Program-made: the position numbers and the translations under genes
Shown: one piece after another, positions 31,845 through 42,039 of the stretch
How positions within the stretch are numbered: the first letter of the stretch is position 1
Layout: every line of letters begins with the position of its first letter
Notes under the pieces: model-generated
Databases searched by the model: none
Seen by the model: the letters and a program-made list of their open reading frames with translations, nothing else
Told to the model about the DNA's origin: nothing
Assembly (NCBI GenBank): GCA_019095985.1
Contig: CM032666.1
Coordinates: 1,179,450-1,243,449 of the forward strand
Source: Streblospio benedicti
Lineage: Eukaryota; Annelida; Polychaeta; Spionida; Spionidae
Direction of reading: 5' to 3'
Length of the DNA stretch: 64,000 bases

Positions 31845-32419
31845 TGGGATAGAGAGAAGAGGTGAGCCAAATGAACTTCCATATAGCGGTGTTTTTGCCA
31901 TATCTCAGATTGCCATACACTGACCAGACTCGAGCTATCGTCGCTGTGGCTTTGATGTGGACACTTTTTATGGCATCAGAACAACTTTTTCTCTTAGTTA
32001 AAATACTTGTCTAGTTATGCTGTCGCCATGAAAAATATAACATATACTGGGACATGTTTCTCATTTGGCTGATTAAATACCAGAGAACTTTGCTGACTGC
32101 TGCTGTAGACTTCTGTTGAGTAAAGTCAGCGAATCGGTATGTAGCATCAGCAAAACCATGAGCAGCAGTCAGCAACATGCTTCAAAAGCAAAAGTCAGCG
32201 TAAATAGCTGAATATTCTTTCCCCTTGTGATATTAGGCACAGTTGGATCTGATGAACTCACAATTGAAGGGAATAAGAAAATAAAATTGATTTATCCCAT
32301 ATTTCGAGTGGTCTGTGACTTATTACATAAAGTTTGAAGGGAAGTGGGTATTCACTATTTTCAAATTTATAGAAGTGCTCTCATTCAAACTTATACTGTA
32401 TAAGTAAGTGTATATACTT
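31845..32419. other. Intergenic stretch with hairpin
   Basis: TGCTGACTGCTGCT at 32091-32104 is inverted perfectly at 32161-32174. Otherwise nothing recognised. Confidence 0.5.
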
Positions 32420-32655
32420 AAGAAGATGGTCACTTCATAGAGGTGCTCTTATCAAAAGTTATTCTGAATACAGACTAAACTAATTATAGAGGATGTACTA
32501 CGTATACACAGAGGACATAGTGTACTGTACATAAAGTTCAGAAGGCACTCCATTTATAGAGGTAGTCTACCTATTATGGAGGTTGTCTTAATTGAAGGTT
32601 TACTGTACATGTATATAGACTTAGGAAGGTGGTCTTATCAAAGGTTATACTGTGC
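32420..32655 (-). mobile_element. CAGTAGAACC MITE, scrambled fragments
   Basis: CATTTATAGAGGTAGTCTAC and TTGTCTTAATTGAAGGTTTA ending CTGTA near 32607, flanked by further GGTCTTATCAAAGGTTATAC fragments. Confidence 0.45.
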
Positions 32656-33317
32656 AGAGAATTAAGAAGCCAGGACTCCCGTATCATTACATATACATAT
32701 ACTTTACCATTTGCATGCATAAGTGTGTTAAATTACACGTTGGGTTTTTGGGACCTCATGGTCAAAGTTACAAACAACGACGACGGTCATTAAAGCAAAA
32801 TAACACCACGCATAAACGAGGTGATTGTACTAAAATGTGAAGAATGTCTCTGCAGTCACCAGCATTTATGTGGTTTTTCGACTTTTATTGACCCAAGATT
32901 TAGGGTTTCAGTGAGATAGATTGTGGTTAGTTCGGTGGCGACGGAACCCCAATTTGCACAATATGTTTGTGGTTGGGTTTGTGAAAGCCGTAACTTGGCT
33001 ACAGTGACTGTCTAAGGGAAAGAGGTGAATGCATAATAAGCCGGGTACATATGTATCAATTTGTGGGGGTTCAAGATGGCATTTTTGGGTCTAATAGCTG
33101 ATTGGGAAGTGAGAGCTTTATCATTGAGACGTTGTGGGTTGGGGCCACAAACTTCCTCTGTTTTGGGGTTCTCAGGTGTGCTGAGGTCGTTATAGTGTGA
33201 AATAGTTTTCCCAGAGGTTTACGGTTTCATTTCAATGATCAGGTTTGGCTTTGGTGAACTTGGGAAGCAAGTTTTGTATATTTACTATTAAGCTGGGGTC
33301 AGAAAGTCGCGAATATT
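32656..33317. other. Intergenic stretch, nothing recognised
   Basis: No supported gene or repeat. Confidence 0.4.
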
Positions 33318-33574
33318 GAAGCTGAATCTGTCGTGGTATTGCTGTAGCCATTGTTAATGGGTACAATGTCTATTGATGGACGTGTTTTTAAAAAAAGCAG
33401 AATAATTTTTCCACATGGATTTCTCATCGATTGTCGTAATTGAGTTTGAAGCCGAATTCGTCTTGGATTTGTAGGCTTTGTAAATTGGTAAGATGTCCAT
33501 TGATAGACTTGTGTTTAAAAAAAGCAGAATGATTTTTCCACATGGATTTCTCATCTATTGTTGCAATTGAGTTT
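33318..33574. repeat. Tandem duplication, about 128 bp, two copies
   Basis: Units 33318-33447 and 33448-33574 both run from GAAGC(T/C)GAAT to AATTGAGTTT and share AAAAAAAGCAGAAT and TTTTTCCACATGGATTTCTC. The right half is better conserved than the left. Confidence 0.8.
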
Positions 33575-34330
33575 GTGAGGTATTTCTATTTTGCATTTCC
33601 TCATACACTCTATGTGCCAGTACACTGCCAGATCTAGGTTTTCAGAAAAAGGGTGGAGGCGCACTTTAGGGATCTCATGAGTTTGGTATGGAAGACTGAT
33701 CATGAACTTGTCAAAAACCTTGTGAAGATAAGGTATTTTAGTGGGGAAAAAAAAAGGGGCAGGGATCTGCTAATAATGCTAGTAGAGGTTAAAACTATAA
33801 ATTAAAAACACCAATTGTCAGAAACAAAAATGAACAGATCTAGATCACAGACTATTTAGGTGTAAATAACAAAAATATACAAAAGAAACTTACGAATTTG
33901 GTTGATATGTTGAACCATCACAAACTCGAACTGAAATCACAGAAAAAGAAATAAGAATAATGGTAAATAATAAAGGCAAAGTAAATATAGAAACACCAAC
34001 AAATGATTAAACCATACACAGCAATGTGGAGCAGATCCATATTATGGAAAGGGGGGCACACTTAAGATCGATTCCGAACATGGCAAAAAACCCATGAAAA
34101 TAGGCCTCCTCCGCCCCGTAGAACTGCCTCTGCTAACAATTACAGAATGAGCGTTCATGGATAACACATTGGTAACTGTGAGACAGAGGCTTTATGAGAA
34201 TTGTTGTAAAGTGGAGAGAAGGCATCAAACTTAATATAGCGAAGTGTCAGAGGCCATATTGGATTATGCCAGCCAAGAATGGAGCGTTTGAAGATAAGCA
34301 TCAACAGGTTTTATACGCATTATGCAATTG
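33575..34330. other. Intergenic stretch with worn G-rich repeat pair
   Basis: 33635-33740 and 34030-34110 share the order CAGATC(T/C), G-rich tract, GCAC.CTTA(A/G)G, GTCAAAAA or GGCAAAAAA. These may be diverged copies of a CGGATCCAG-type short element. Confidence 0.35.
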
Positions 34331-34510
34331 TACAGTGGAACCTCTCTATAAAGACCACCTGGGAGTTGACCTCAAGTTTTCTCAATAGAGGTGGTCTCTC
34401 TATTAAAGGTTTTCAGTGGTCATTTTACTGTAGGTTTGGGATCATGAAACGTGGTCTTACTATAGAGGTGGTCTCTTTACAGAGGTGGTCTTAATTGGAG
34501 ATTCTACAGT
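34331..34510 (-). mobile_element. CAGTAGAACC MITE, full length
   Basis: TACAGTGGAACCTCTCTATA to GGAGATTCTACAG, 180 bp, with TATAGAGGTGGTCTCTTTAC and GGTCTTAATTGG at the right arm. Confidence 0.8.
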
Positions 34511-34847
34511 TTTGGAAATTCTCATCCATTCATCATCGTTCTTTCACATAGATTTTCCCAAATTGTGCGTTTTGAATGATTGGCGTTAAATGATGAATGC
34601 TATATTGGAATTTCAACTTTTTAAGTTAGACTTTTCAAAGATATTCATAAGTCTCAGTTTACATATACTTTACCGAGGAGAAATTTGAGCTAACGTGTTT
34701 AGAATGTGTGTTTGTTGTGTTTATTAAGATTTTCTATAGAAATCCGTAAATGAGCAATTTTTCCTTTAAATATTGACCTTTAAATTGACCTGGAAAAGTC
34801 ATGTATCATTAATATACATTTAAAAACTTCCCTCTCTCTCTCACCCG
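34511..34847. other. Intergenic stretch, nothing recognised
   Basis: No supported gene or repeat. Confidence 0.4.
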
Positions 34848-34995
34848 TCTTTTTAGCAAGCATATTTCTATACGAACGATAGATGTAGCTGAAGACAGGT
34901 TTTACAACCTTAAGCTTTCATTTGACCATATCAAGTGGCCTTGGCGGGACTCGAACTCACGACCCCAATATACAGCTCATACCATGGCATTGTAA
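34848..34995 (-). repeat. SINE-A copy
   Basis: Minus strand: B box GTGAGTTCGAGTCCCGCC, then GGCCACTTGATATGGTCAAA, AAGCTTAAGGTTGTAAAACC, and a 3' tail of the GCTTGCTAAAAAGACGG type. Confidence 0.7.
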
Positions 34996-35243
34996 GAATG
35001 TGACTTATTTACACTTTACACAAGAAGCCAGTTGAGTCTGATTATGTTGAGCTGTGATGATAATAAGTGGAACAACTCAAACATATTACCATGAAACCTT
35101 CACATTATCATCTATAATCATAATACAAACATTTCAGATAGCACCAAGAAACTTGACTTTGAGTTTAGTGAGTCTTATGTACTTTAAAGAAGCTCATAAT
35201 TTACAATATAAAAAAATCTAAACAGTCAAGCTTAAAATAAATG

Positions 35244-35337
35244 TTGTTGGTTTTTATACTACTTATTCTGTGTGTTTGGAGACAATGAATGTGCAACGAG
35301 GAAAGTGAGATTGAAAGAGATACCCGTAAACCAACAA
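35244..35337. mobile_element. Short foldback element, relative of 51435-51655
   Basis: TTGTTGGTTT at 35244-35253 is inverted at 35328-35337, and CTGTGTGTTTGGAGACAATG inside matches the arm of the larger element at 51.4 kb. 94 bp, internally deleted. Confidence 0.6.
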
Positions 35338-35354
35338 TGGCAAACACCATCGTG

Positions 35355-35405
35355 ATTTTTGTGCTGACACCAGTCTTATTCCACTACAATTTTGCTCGAT
35401 TATTT
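35355..35405 (-). repeat. Dispersed repeat R-C, 3' fragment
   Basis: CTGACACCAGTCTTATTCCA is the reverse of the TGGAATAAAATTGGCGTCAG block at 54840-54860. Confidence 0.5.
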
Positions 35406-35779
35406 CTAATTTCCACAGATATTGAATTTAAAAATTATTAGAGAAATGATTTTAAGTAAAATGCCCCCACCTACACTGTATTCCAGAATGTTGTACTTCT
35501 AAGTAATAAGTAGAAATATGTTAGCAGAGTTAGTGGAATAAGCCATGGAGTTAGCCACCTCCTGTCCTTCCACTGTGTCTCAGGTTACCCAAGTTCACCC
35601 TCGGGAGGGTTGTGAGATTGAGATAGACTGACACGCGCCCATTGAGTCACTGTATACACAGGTAAACATACGGAGGGTGAGAAGTGGCGGGTCACACACA
35701 CACGGCAGTGTTCACATTATGTCACATACCCGGGGAGATTGTCAGGGAAATAAAAGTGAGGAAAGAACACGCAAGATAC
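35406..35779. other. Intergenic stretch, nothing recognised
   Basis: No supported gene or repeat. Confidence 0.4.
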
Positions 35780-35941
35780 TACAGTGAACACAACCTTTCT
35801 ATTGAGACCACCGCTGTAATAAGACCACTTTTTTCTCTGTTCTAAACCTTCATAAAGCTACCAAAATGAACCTCTATATAGAGACCACCTCTCTATTGAG
35901 ACCACATAACAATGTGGTCCTTATAGAGAGGTTCTACTGTA
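35780..35941 (+). mobile_element. CAGTAGAACC MITE, near full length
   Basis: TACAGTGAACACAACC to AGAGAGGTTCTACTGTA. Standard interior with CATAAAGCTACCAAAATGAA. Confidence 0.8.
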
Positions 35942-35984
35942 TGTGCTTCACAATGCTTCAATAATTCATTTCAACCTTCTCTCT

Positions 35985-36150
35985 CACATCTTTTTTTTTT
36001 ATTTCTACCAAGCATATGTACTTTAGACATAGCTGAAGAATGGTTTTACAACCTACCTTTACTCTACATTAAGTGACCTTGATAATACTCGAACTCACAA
36101 CCCCGTGGTTGTGAGACCAGAATGATAACATGATACCATCATCCCACACT
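35985..36150 (-). repeat. SINE-A copy
   Basis: Minus strand: GGTCTCACAACCACGGGG, B box GTGAGTTCGAGTATTAT, AGGTCACTTAATGTAG and a 3' end with GGTAGAAATAAAAAA. Confidence 0.65.
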
Positions 36151-36610
36151 GTTTCACATTATCTGACACACCCAGGGGAGAATTGTCACGTGGAGGGGAA
36201 AAATACTCAAGATACTTTATGTTGTTCTGACACAATGCGTGTAAACATTCACAGAGAACAGGGTCTAAATATATATACAGTATACCTCCCTCAGTCTCCC
36301 TGGGCTGAGACATTTAGACTGCGGCTGTTTCTGAGTGCAATGATCACAACTTTCAATAATCTTTTTAAAGGATAATCTGGGCCTTGTCAAAGGCGACTTT
36401 TCACTTTATCAGACAGGAGGGAATTGTCACAAGATACTGTGGTCAAGGCTTCAGTGTGACATGTCTAATTGAGTGACCAACCCGTATAAACACAGACGCA
36501 AGGTCAGCGTTTCCCATCATTATGGTCAGTTGAAGATTATCTTTAGTTGACACAAACCAATTGAGAGTTTGTGTAGACAATGCGCTAAAAAGTGACGACC
36601 TGCATACTGA
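36151..36610. other. Intergenic stretch, nothing recognised
   Basis: No supported gene or repeat. Confidence 0.4.
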
Positions 36611-36614
36611 CTGT

Positions 36615-36715
36615 ACAGGTGTGTGTGCATGTGTGAGTGCGTGTGCGGCGGGGTGTGCACGTGTATGTGTAAGGGTGTGTGCGTCCATGCGTACGTACGT
36701 GCATGTGCACATTTT
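36615..36715. repeat. GT-rich low-complexity tract
   Basis: Interrupted GTGTGTGTGCATGTGTGAGT-type sequence with CGTACGTACGTGCATG at the right. The minus-strand frame across it is an artefact of the repeat. Confidence 0.7.
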
Positions 36716-36892
36716 GCACTGCATATGATGTAATAGTTGATTAGTCATCATGTTGTTGTATAAACACGGCAAGAAAGCTGAGAAAATGCTGCCCCAAAGT
36801 TACTCCAGTGTCAGTGATGACTTGTAATTACATCACATGCACACTGAGATACTTCAGTTACAAAGCATACAGAATAACTTCAAATTTAAAAC

Positions 36893-37025
36893 ATCTCTAT
36901 CAAGAGACAACCTCTATAATATCATTTTTCACTTTTCCAGGTCCTAAACCTCCACTAAGAGACCACCTCTCTATTGAGACCACCTGAGCCCAGCCCCCGA
37001 ACGTCATGACAGAGGTTGTACTGTG
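36893..37025 (+). mobile_element. CAGTAGAACC MITE, degenerate
   Basis: AACATCTCTATCAAGAGAC, AGAGACCACCTCTCTATTGA and GACAGAGGTTGTACTGTG. Confidence 0.65.
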
Positions 37026-37923
37026 CGACCGTCACACTCCCTCCTATTCACACTGCCACTGTGTATGATAAAGACACGCACCAAAAGCTCAAATGTCTCT
37101 ATTATCACCACAGCCACCTCAGGGAGGTTCTAGCTGATCTAGACCTCATCTAGCTTGATCTAGAGCATTCTGGAGTGTTGTCACATTGCTCAAGATGCAA
37201 CTATTTGTGTCACTCTCAATTTAGCCATTGTATAAACAAACTGACAAAGCTCTGACCATGATGACCGGTCAGTATACACACACTGACCACACACTGGTGG
37301 CTCTTCACCCTCAAAACAACAAGTTCAAATCCTTATCTATAAACGTAATAAAAAAACATGCTTGATGTCAAGGACGATTTTGTTATAAAATCAGAAGCTC
37401 GTATTGTTCATATGAAGCCTTACTGTAGGAGATGCTGGGATCCCGCGGCCGCTCCAATTACAGTCTCCGGCTCCATGACGCTCTGGAGAAAGGAGAAGGA
37501 CGACATTTAATATTGAATAACATATATATTTAACTTCATCAAATGATACACAAAAGTTTTCTTGAATTCCGTGTATATAACTTTCATCTCATTAACATAA
37601 CAATGTATATTGTCTCATGGGCATTTGTGCATGTCAACAACACCTCAGATTTTGTAATTCAATATAAACAAATTGTATGAGATAAAAATGTAGAATAACA
37701 CATTATTCATTGGATACATTTTTAAAGTGATAGAGCAGCTTTTTCGATGTCTCAAAAAGACACAAAAGAGACTTCAGCTCAGATGACAATCGCAGGAAGT
37801 GGATTTCGTCCTGTCAGCTGATCCAGCTGAGGGGGGATCCCACACTGACACATTAACACGCATTGATCCAGATTCTAATCCAGAATCTGATACAATCCGA
37901 TTGTGCAGTGGACATTTTATGTA
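37026..37923. other. Intergenic stretch with a GC-rich island
   Basis: At 37435-37490 a GC-rich run (GGATCCCGCGGCCGCTCC, AATTACAGTCTCCGGC) interrupts AT-rich DNA. It could be part of an exon or regulatory element; no decisive signal. Confidence 0.35.
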
Positions 37924-38041
37924 CACAGTGAAATCTCAATGTTAAATAGTAGTGACAATTTGACACCATCTGTCTATTGAGACCACCTCTGTAATAAGAC
38001 AATTTCTCACAGTCCTGATCCTCCATAAAGACTCTGGCACT
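37924..38041 (+). mobile_element. CAGTAGAACC MITE, 3'-truncated
   Basis: ACACAGTGAAATCTCAATG, then ATTGAGACCACCTCTGTAAT and CAGTCCTGATCCTCCATAAA. Confidence 0.6.
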
Positions 38042-38227
38042 AGGAAGCAAATGAGATCATCTAACACAACAAAAAACAAGCAAATTGTTTATAAATTTGA
38101 GTGGGCTATTGCTAATTTGACTGTAAAATTGATTGAATTATCTTTTCCCCAAAAAATATTGGTATGGCCATGATTGAATTATTAGTGTTTTTAATTTCCC
38201 CCCACACAAATTATTGGTAAGGCCATG

Positions 38228-38382
38228 GTCTCTACAGACCTGAGACCCCAATGCAAACCTCCATACAGAGGCCACCTCTCAATTGAGACCATTTCTGTAA
38301 TAAGACAAGTGCTCATCATCTTAAATCTCCGTACAGAGACCACCTCTCTGTTGACACCAACCCTCGTGTGCTATTAATAGAC
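38228..38382 (+). mobile_element. CAGTAGAACC MITE fragment
   Basis: AACCTCCATACAGAGGCCAC and CAGAGACCACCTCTCTGTTG; termini absent. Confidence 0.55.
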
Positions 38383-38734
38383 ATATTAAATTCCAGCCAA
38401 GAAACTCAACCACTTGTCACATTAACACCAGATACTTGTCTCAACCTGACCCCTCCAATCGTACTGTGGACACATCATACAAACATCACAGTGCAGAAGC
38501 TCAAAAGTCAACTCTTTTGTCAAAACCTCACAGCTCGGGTCAAACGCTTGCCACATCGAATCCTACTCACTTAAAGAAAAAGCTTAAATTCAGCAAAATC
38601 GCTTCCGTTTTCATTTTTCGTTTGTAACAAAATATGTTTAAACTCAATTACTCGGTAGCTTATCTCACTTTTTGAGTACTTGACCTGAAATGTGAAGAAT
38701 CGCTGTCGGAACCTTGCTTCCAAGGTCGGCTTTC
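38383..38734. other. Intergenic stretch, nothing recognised
   Basis: No supported gene or repeat. Confidence 0.4.
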
Positions 38735-38835
38735 TTCCCCGGCCCGGGGGCACTCGGTGGGTCGTGGGTTCAGTCCCCGATCTCATCTCCACCGCGTGCT
38801 CTCAAGGGAGTCTTATCTGATACAGGGCAACCTCT
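38735..38835 (+). repeat. Possible tRNA-derived SINE fragment
   Basis: GTGGGTCGTGGGTTCAGTCC is a good B-box match, preceded by GGCACTCGG. It does not share the SINE-A or SINE-B body. Confidence 0.35.
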
Positions 38836-39392
38836 TTTAGACAACCACTTCAGACTTTTCTATAACCGGTCCCATGACAACAGTGCTCACTGTACAGTTA
38901 TATTGCTTACATTGATTTCCTGAGAATTGGTTTTAAAAACTCGATCCATTTCGACAATAAGACAATTTAGAAAGACGGTCATTTAATAAGGTTTCTCTGG
39001 TCACCACTTTGTAGTGGATAAGGTAATTTTCAAACATGAACTTCGTTTTTTGCGTAGAGTTTAGAGCTGCCCCACAGAGTGAGGTCGATAAGTTTGACCT
39101 CTCTGGGGTCACGGAGCACGCACAGTCCCGGCTCTGTTCACGTTCTCGCCGCCAGGTGGCTCGTGTAACATGGAGACATGACGACAAACGTTTATTTACA
39201 GGTTCTAGTGCGACATCTTGGGGATGCCACGAAATCTATGGGGAAGTTGTCAGAGATGAAACGAGATCCCAATCATATCATAACATTTGGGTGGTCGCCG
39301 GGGTTCAGGGTTTGACATTTAACATGGATATCGTTCATTGTTTGCTAATAGCTTTCAAAGTGTTTTGTATTTTTTGATCACTGTAGTTATTT
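38836..39392. other. Intergenic stretch, nothing recognised
   Basis: A 113-codon plus-strand frame (39036-39377) has no recognisable domain. Not called. Confidence 0.4.
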
Positions 39393-39667
39393 GTTTTCAG
39401 ACTTTTTTCATGAATTGTGAAATGTATACTCATTTTGCTTACTAAAGTAGATTCTGTTTTTAAGGCCTATATATTCAGAGGAAATGAACTTTTCCCCACA
39501 CTTCTATTAATAACCTGACAATCTGTGTTTTCAGACTTTTTCATGAAATACGAAATTTATTATCAATTTGCTTATTAATAACGTAGATACTAACACACCT
39601 TATTGTCTATATAGTTCAGAGCCAATGACCTTTTCCCCACACTTCCATCAATAATTAACCCGACATT
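39393..39667. repeat. Tandem duplication, about 134 bp, two copies
   Basis: Each unit starts GTTTTCAGACTTTTT(T)CATG and contains AATGA(A/C)CTTTTCCCCACACT. Units begin at 39393 and 39527. Confidence 0.75.
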
Positions 39668-39812
39668 CACAAATTATGCTAAACCTTGGTCCAAATGGAT
39701 TATTAGACGAGAGAAAAACAACCTTAAATCCATAACTTGACATTCCAAAATGCTAAATCTTGGGTCAAAATGAATTATTAGACAGTTTAAAGGAAAAAAA
39801 AACACCCTCGTA
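39661..39812. repeat. Tandem duplication, about 76 bp, two copies
   Basis: (C/T)GACATTC..AAA.TATGCTAAA, GGTCCAAATGGATTATTAGA and GGGTCAAAATGAATTATTAG. Units begin at 39661 and 39738, directly after the 134-bp pair. Confidence 0.7.
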
Positions 39813-40159
39813 CATCTATATCAGTCACCAGAGGCAACAACATACGGCTCCTATGTCAGAATATTCCCACTTCTCGGGATTCCACTTGAGAAGCAGACGC
39901 TATAATGGTGGACTTGTTTGTTAGTGGCAGGTGTCACGGCAGGTGTCCTGTTGCCCGCAGAGACGGCTCAAAAATCAATAATATTTATTTTCATTAGATG
40001 AGCTCCCATGACAATGTGAAAGTGAGTGAACGGAGCTTGTGTGTTGACCAGAAAGCCACAATAATAGAGACATAAGGAAAACGTCTATATACTAGGTGGG
40101 AAAATGTCATTTTAGGACCTCTGTTGACTGCAGGCCATTCATCCATGCCACAGTATAAA
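39813..40159. other. Intergenic stretch
   Basis: No gene or repeat recognised. 39925-40030 is somewhat GC-rich, with AATCAATAATATTTATTTTC. Confidence 0.4.
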
Positions 40160-40341
40160 TACAGTAGAACATCTATATTAAGGCCACTTGTGGGGCCGAC
40201 TCAAAATGGTCTTAATGGACAGGTGGTCATTATATGCAGGCTCCCATTGGAATCATTTTGAAGGAATGGGACCTGGAAAAGTGGTCTTATTACAGAGGTG
40301 GTCTCATTATAGAATTGGTCTTAATGGGAGGTTCTACTGTA
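40160..40341 (-). mobile_element. CAGTAGAACC MITE, subfamily 2, full length
   Basis: TACAGTAGAACATCTATATT to GGGAGGTTCTACTGTA, 182 bp. The interior GGAATCATTTTGAAGGAATG is the subfamily-2 signature. Confidence 0.85.
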
Positions 40342-40930
40342 CATAGAGTTACTGGTGTCAGCAGCCAATCAAAACATGCTCATTTGCATATTTGTGTGGA
40401 AAAAAGACTGCTTATATTCCTTCAATAAACATATCATAACTGCGTAAACCACTTGGTGAGTATTTGAGGTTATGTCAGAAGTGAACAGGTTCAATATCTA
40501 ATATTGGGTTAAAGTGTCTATTTCTGCAGGCAAACCTCTGCTAACTTCGACTTATATAGCAAGCCAACTCAAAAACTGTCTCTCTTATACTCAAGCTTTA
40601 GAACATAACACAGGAATTGAGTAGTGAGCCAGAAATCATCCATTTTGTTTCAAGAAACCACAAAGTGTTGCTTTATATCAATAACCAGAGGCCATAAAAA
40701 GTGAGGACAAGAAACAAGGAGTCACTCAGTGCTCATTTGTTCTGCTACTTAAAAAACAACTTTGTTTAAATATCATTTTTTCTATCATAGTCATAATCCA
40801 GAACGAATTGAAAGGCGTGAAATATTGATGATAAATAAGTTACTGATATTGAGTAAATGAGTTTTTTTGTTGCTTATAAGTGGCACGATATTGAGTCGTC
40901 ACTGTTGGTGCATTTTGTTTGCATGTTATC
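40342..40930. other. Intergenic stretch, nothing recognised
   Basis: No supported gene or repeat. Confidence 0.4.
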
Positions 40931-40932
40931 AA

Positions 40933-41211
40933 TACAGTAGAGCCGCGTTATTAGACACATGGGAGTACGGTAACAATAAATATATATTAGTACGCTAATT
41001 TTGGGACTTTGTCCGGTGAACTCCTCCTAAACGTGACTAGCATGGTACTGAGTAGTTTTGCAAGTTATGTTTCTGGTGTTCATGATCGTCCTGTATGCTG
41101 TCTATAGACGATTTTATACAAAAGAATAGCAGACAGTGACTAGTGTGTTACATTTTGTTATGTGTTTTGATACAGTAAAACCGCCCTATTAGACAGATGG
41201 GAGTACGGTAA
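40933..41211. mobile_element. Second pogo/Tigger-like terminus, two direct copies
   Basis: TACAGTAGAGCCGCGTTATT at 40933 and TACAGTAAAACCGCCCTATT at 41171 are both followed by AGAC(A)..ATGGGAGTACGGTAA. The period is about 238 bp. The shared upstream CATTTTGTTT/ATGTGTTTTGATACAGT context suggests a tandem duplication of an element end. Confidence 0.55.
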
Positions 41212-41857
41212 AAATATAGTATTTTTGTTAACATTTTACAGTTACCCTCTAAAAATGATCCCCTCTATGATATAACAACATTCATTGATGTCCCAAACTT
41301 CCATAAAACGATCCCCTCTGTCAACATGTATACAATGTATATTGTTTGAGTTTTCTTCCTCATCTAGATTCTGATATGTTAAAATTTTAAAATGCAAACG
41401 TATACATGCCCATCACAATGTCCTCTCTTCATGCAAGGCACAGGCTACTTCAAGCTAATTCACAGATGATAAAACAAACTAAAGTGACATAGGAAAAACA
41501 CATCCATGGAAGAGCTGTTTCCACGTTGAAAAAAAAAAAAAAAACTTTCTTTTGTATTAAATTGAAATACCATAAAAGGGTTTTGTATAATAATGAAGAT
41601 ATTAAAATATATTTTGATATTTTTTCATTTTTGCGAATGAAGAATAATGAATTATGATGCAATTTACTAAAAAGAACCTTGGTATGTTTTTTTATTCTGC
41701 CGTATCATTACTCTAGTGTCAATCTCCTCTGTGAATCCTGTATTAATCACATTAATCACATTAATCTGTTATTTTCCTCAACACGGATCGAATTGCTAAT
41801 TGATTATAATAAAAGATCATGATAAACGCTAATGTGATTTGACTGGAGATTATCATA
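41212..41857. other. Intergenic stretch with TAATC cluster
   Basis: A-run near 41529-41544. At 41737-41766 ATTAATCACATTAATCACAT repeats a homeodomain-type TAATC core three times. AATTGCTAATTGATTATAAT follows near 41791. Candidate regulatory DNA only. Confidence 0.35.
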
Positions 41858-42039
41858 TACAGTAGAAACTCCTAATGGGACCACTTCTATAAATGACCAC
41901 CTCTATAATAGGACCGTTTTTCAGCCATTCAAAACTTCCACAATGAGACCACCGCGAACATCCATAAAAAGACCACCTCTCTATTGAGACCACTTGAAGC
42001 AAACCCACGAGGTGGCTTTAATATAGAAGTTCTACTGTA
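41858..42039 (+). mobile_element. CAGTAGAACC MITE, full length
   Basis: TACAGTAGAAACTCCTAATG to AGAAGTTCTACTGTA, 182 bp. Confidence 0.8.

Noticed and set aside
36615-36772. A 109-codon minus-strand frame rich in Thr and His
   Set aside because: It is a translation of the GT-rich low-complexity tract.
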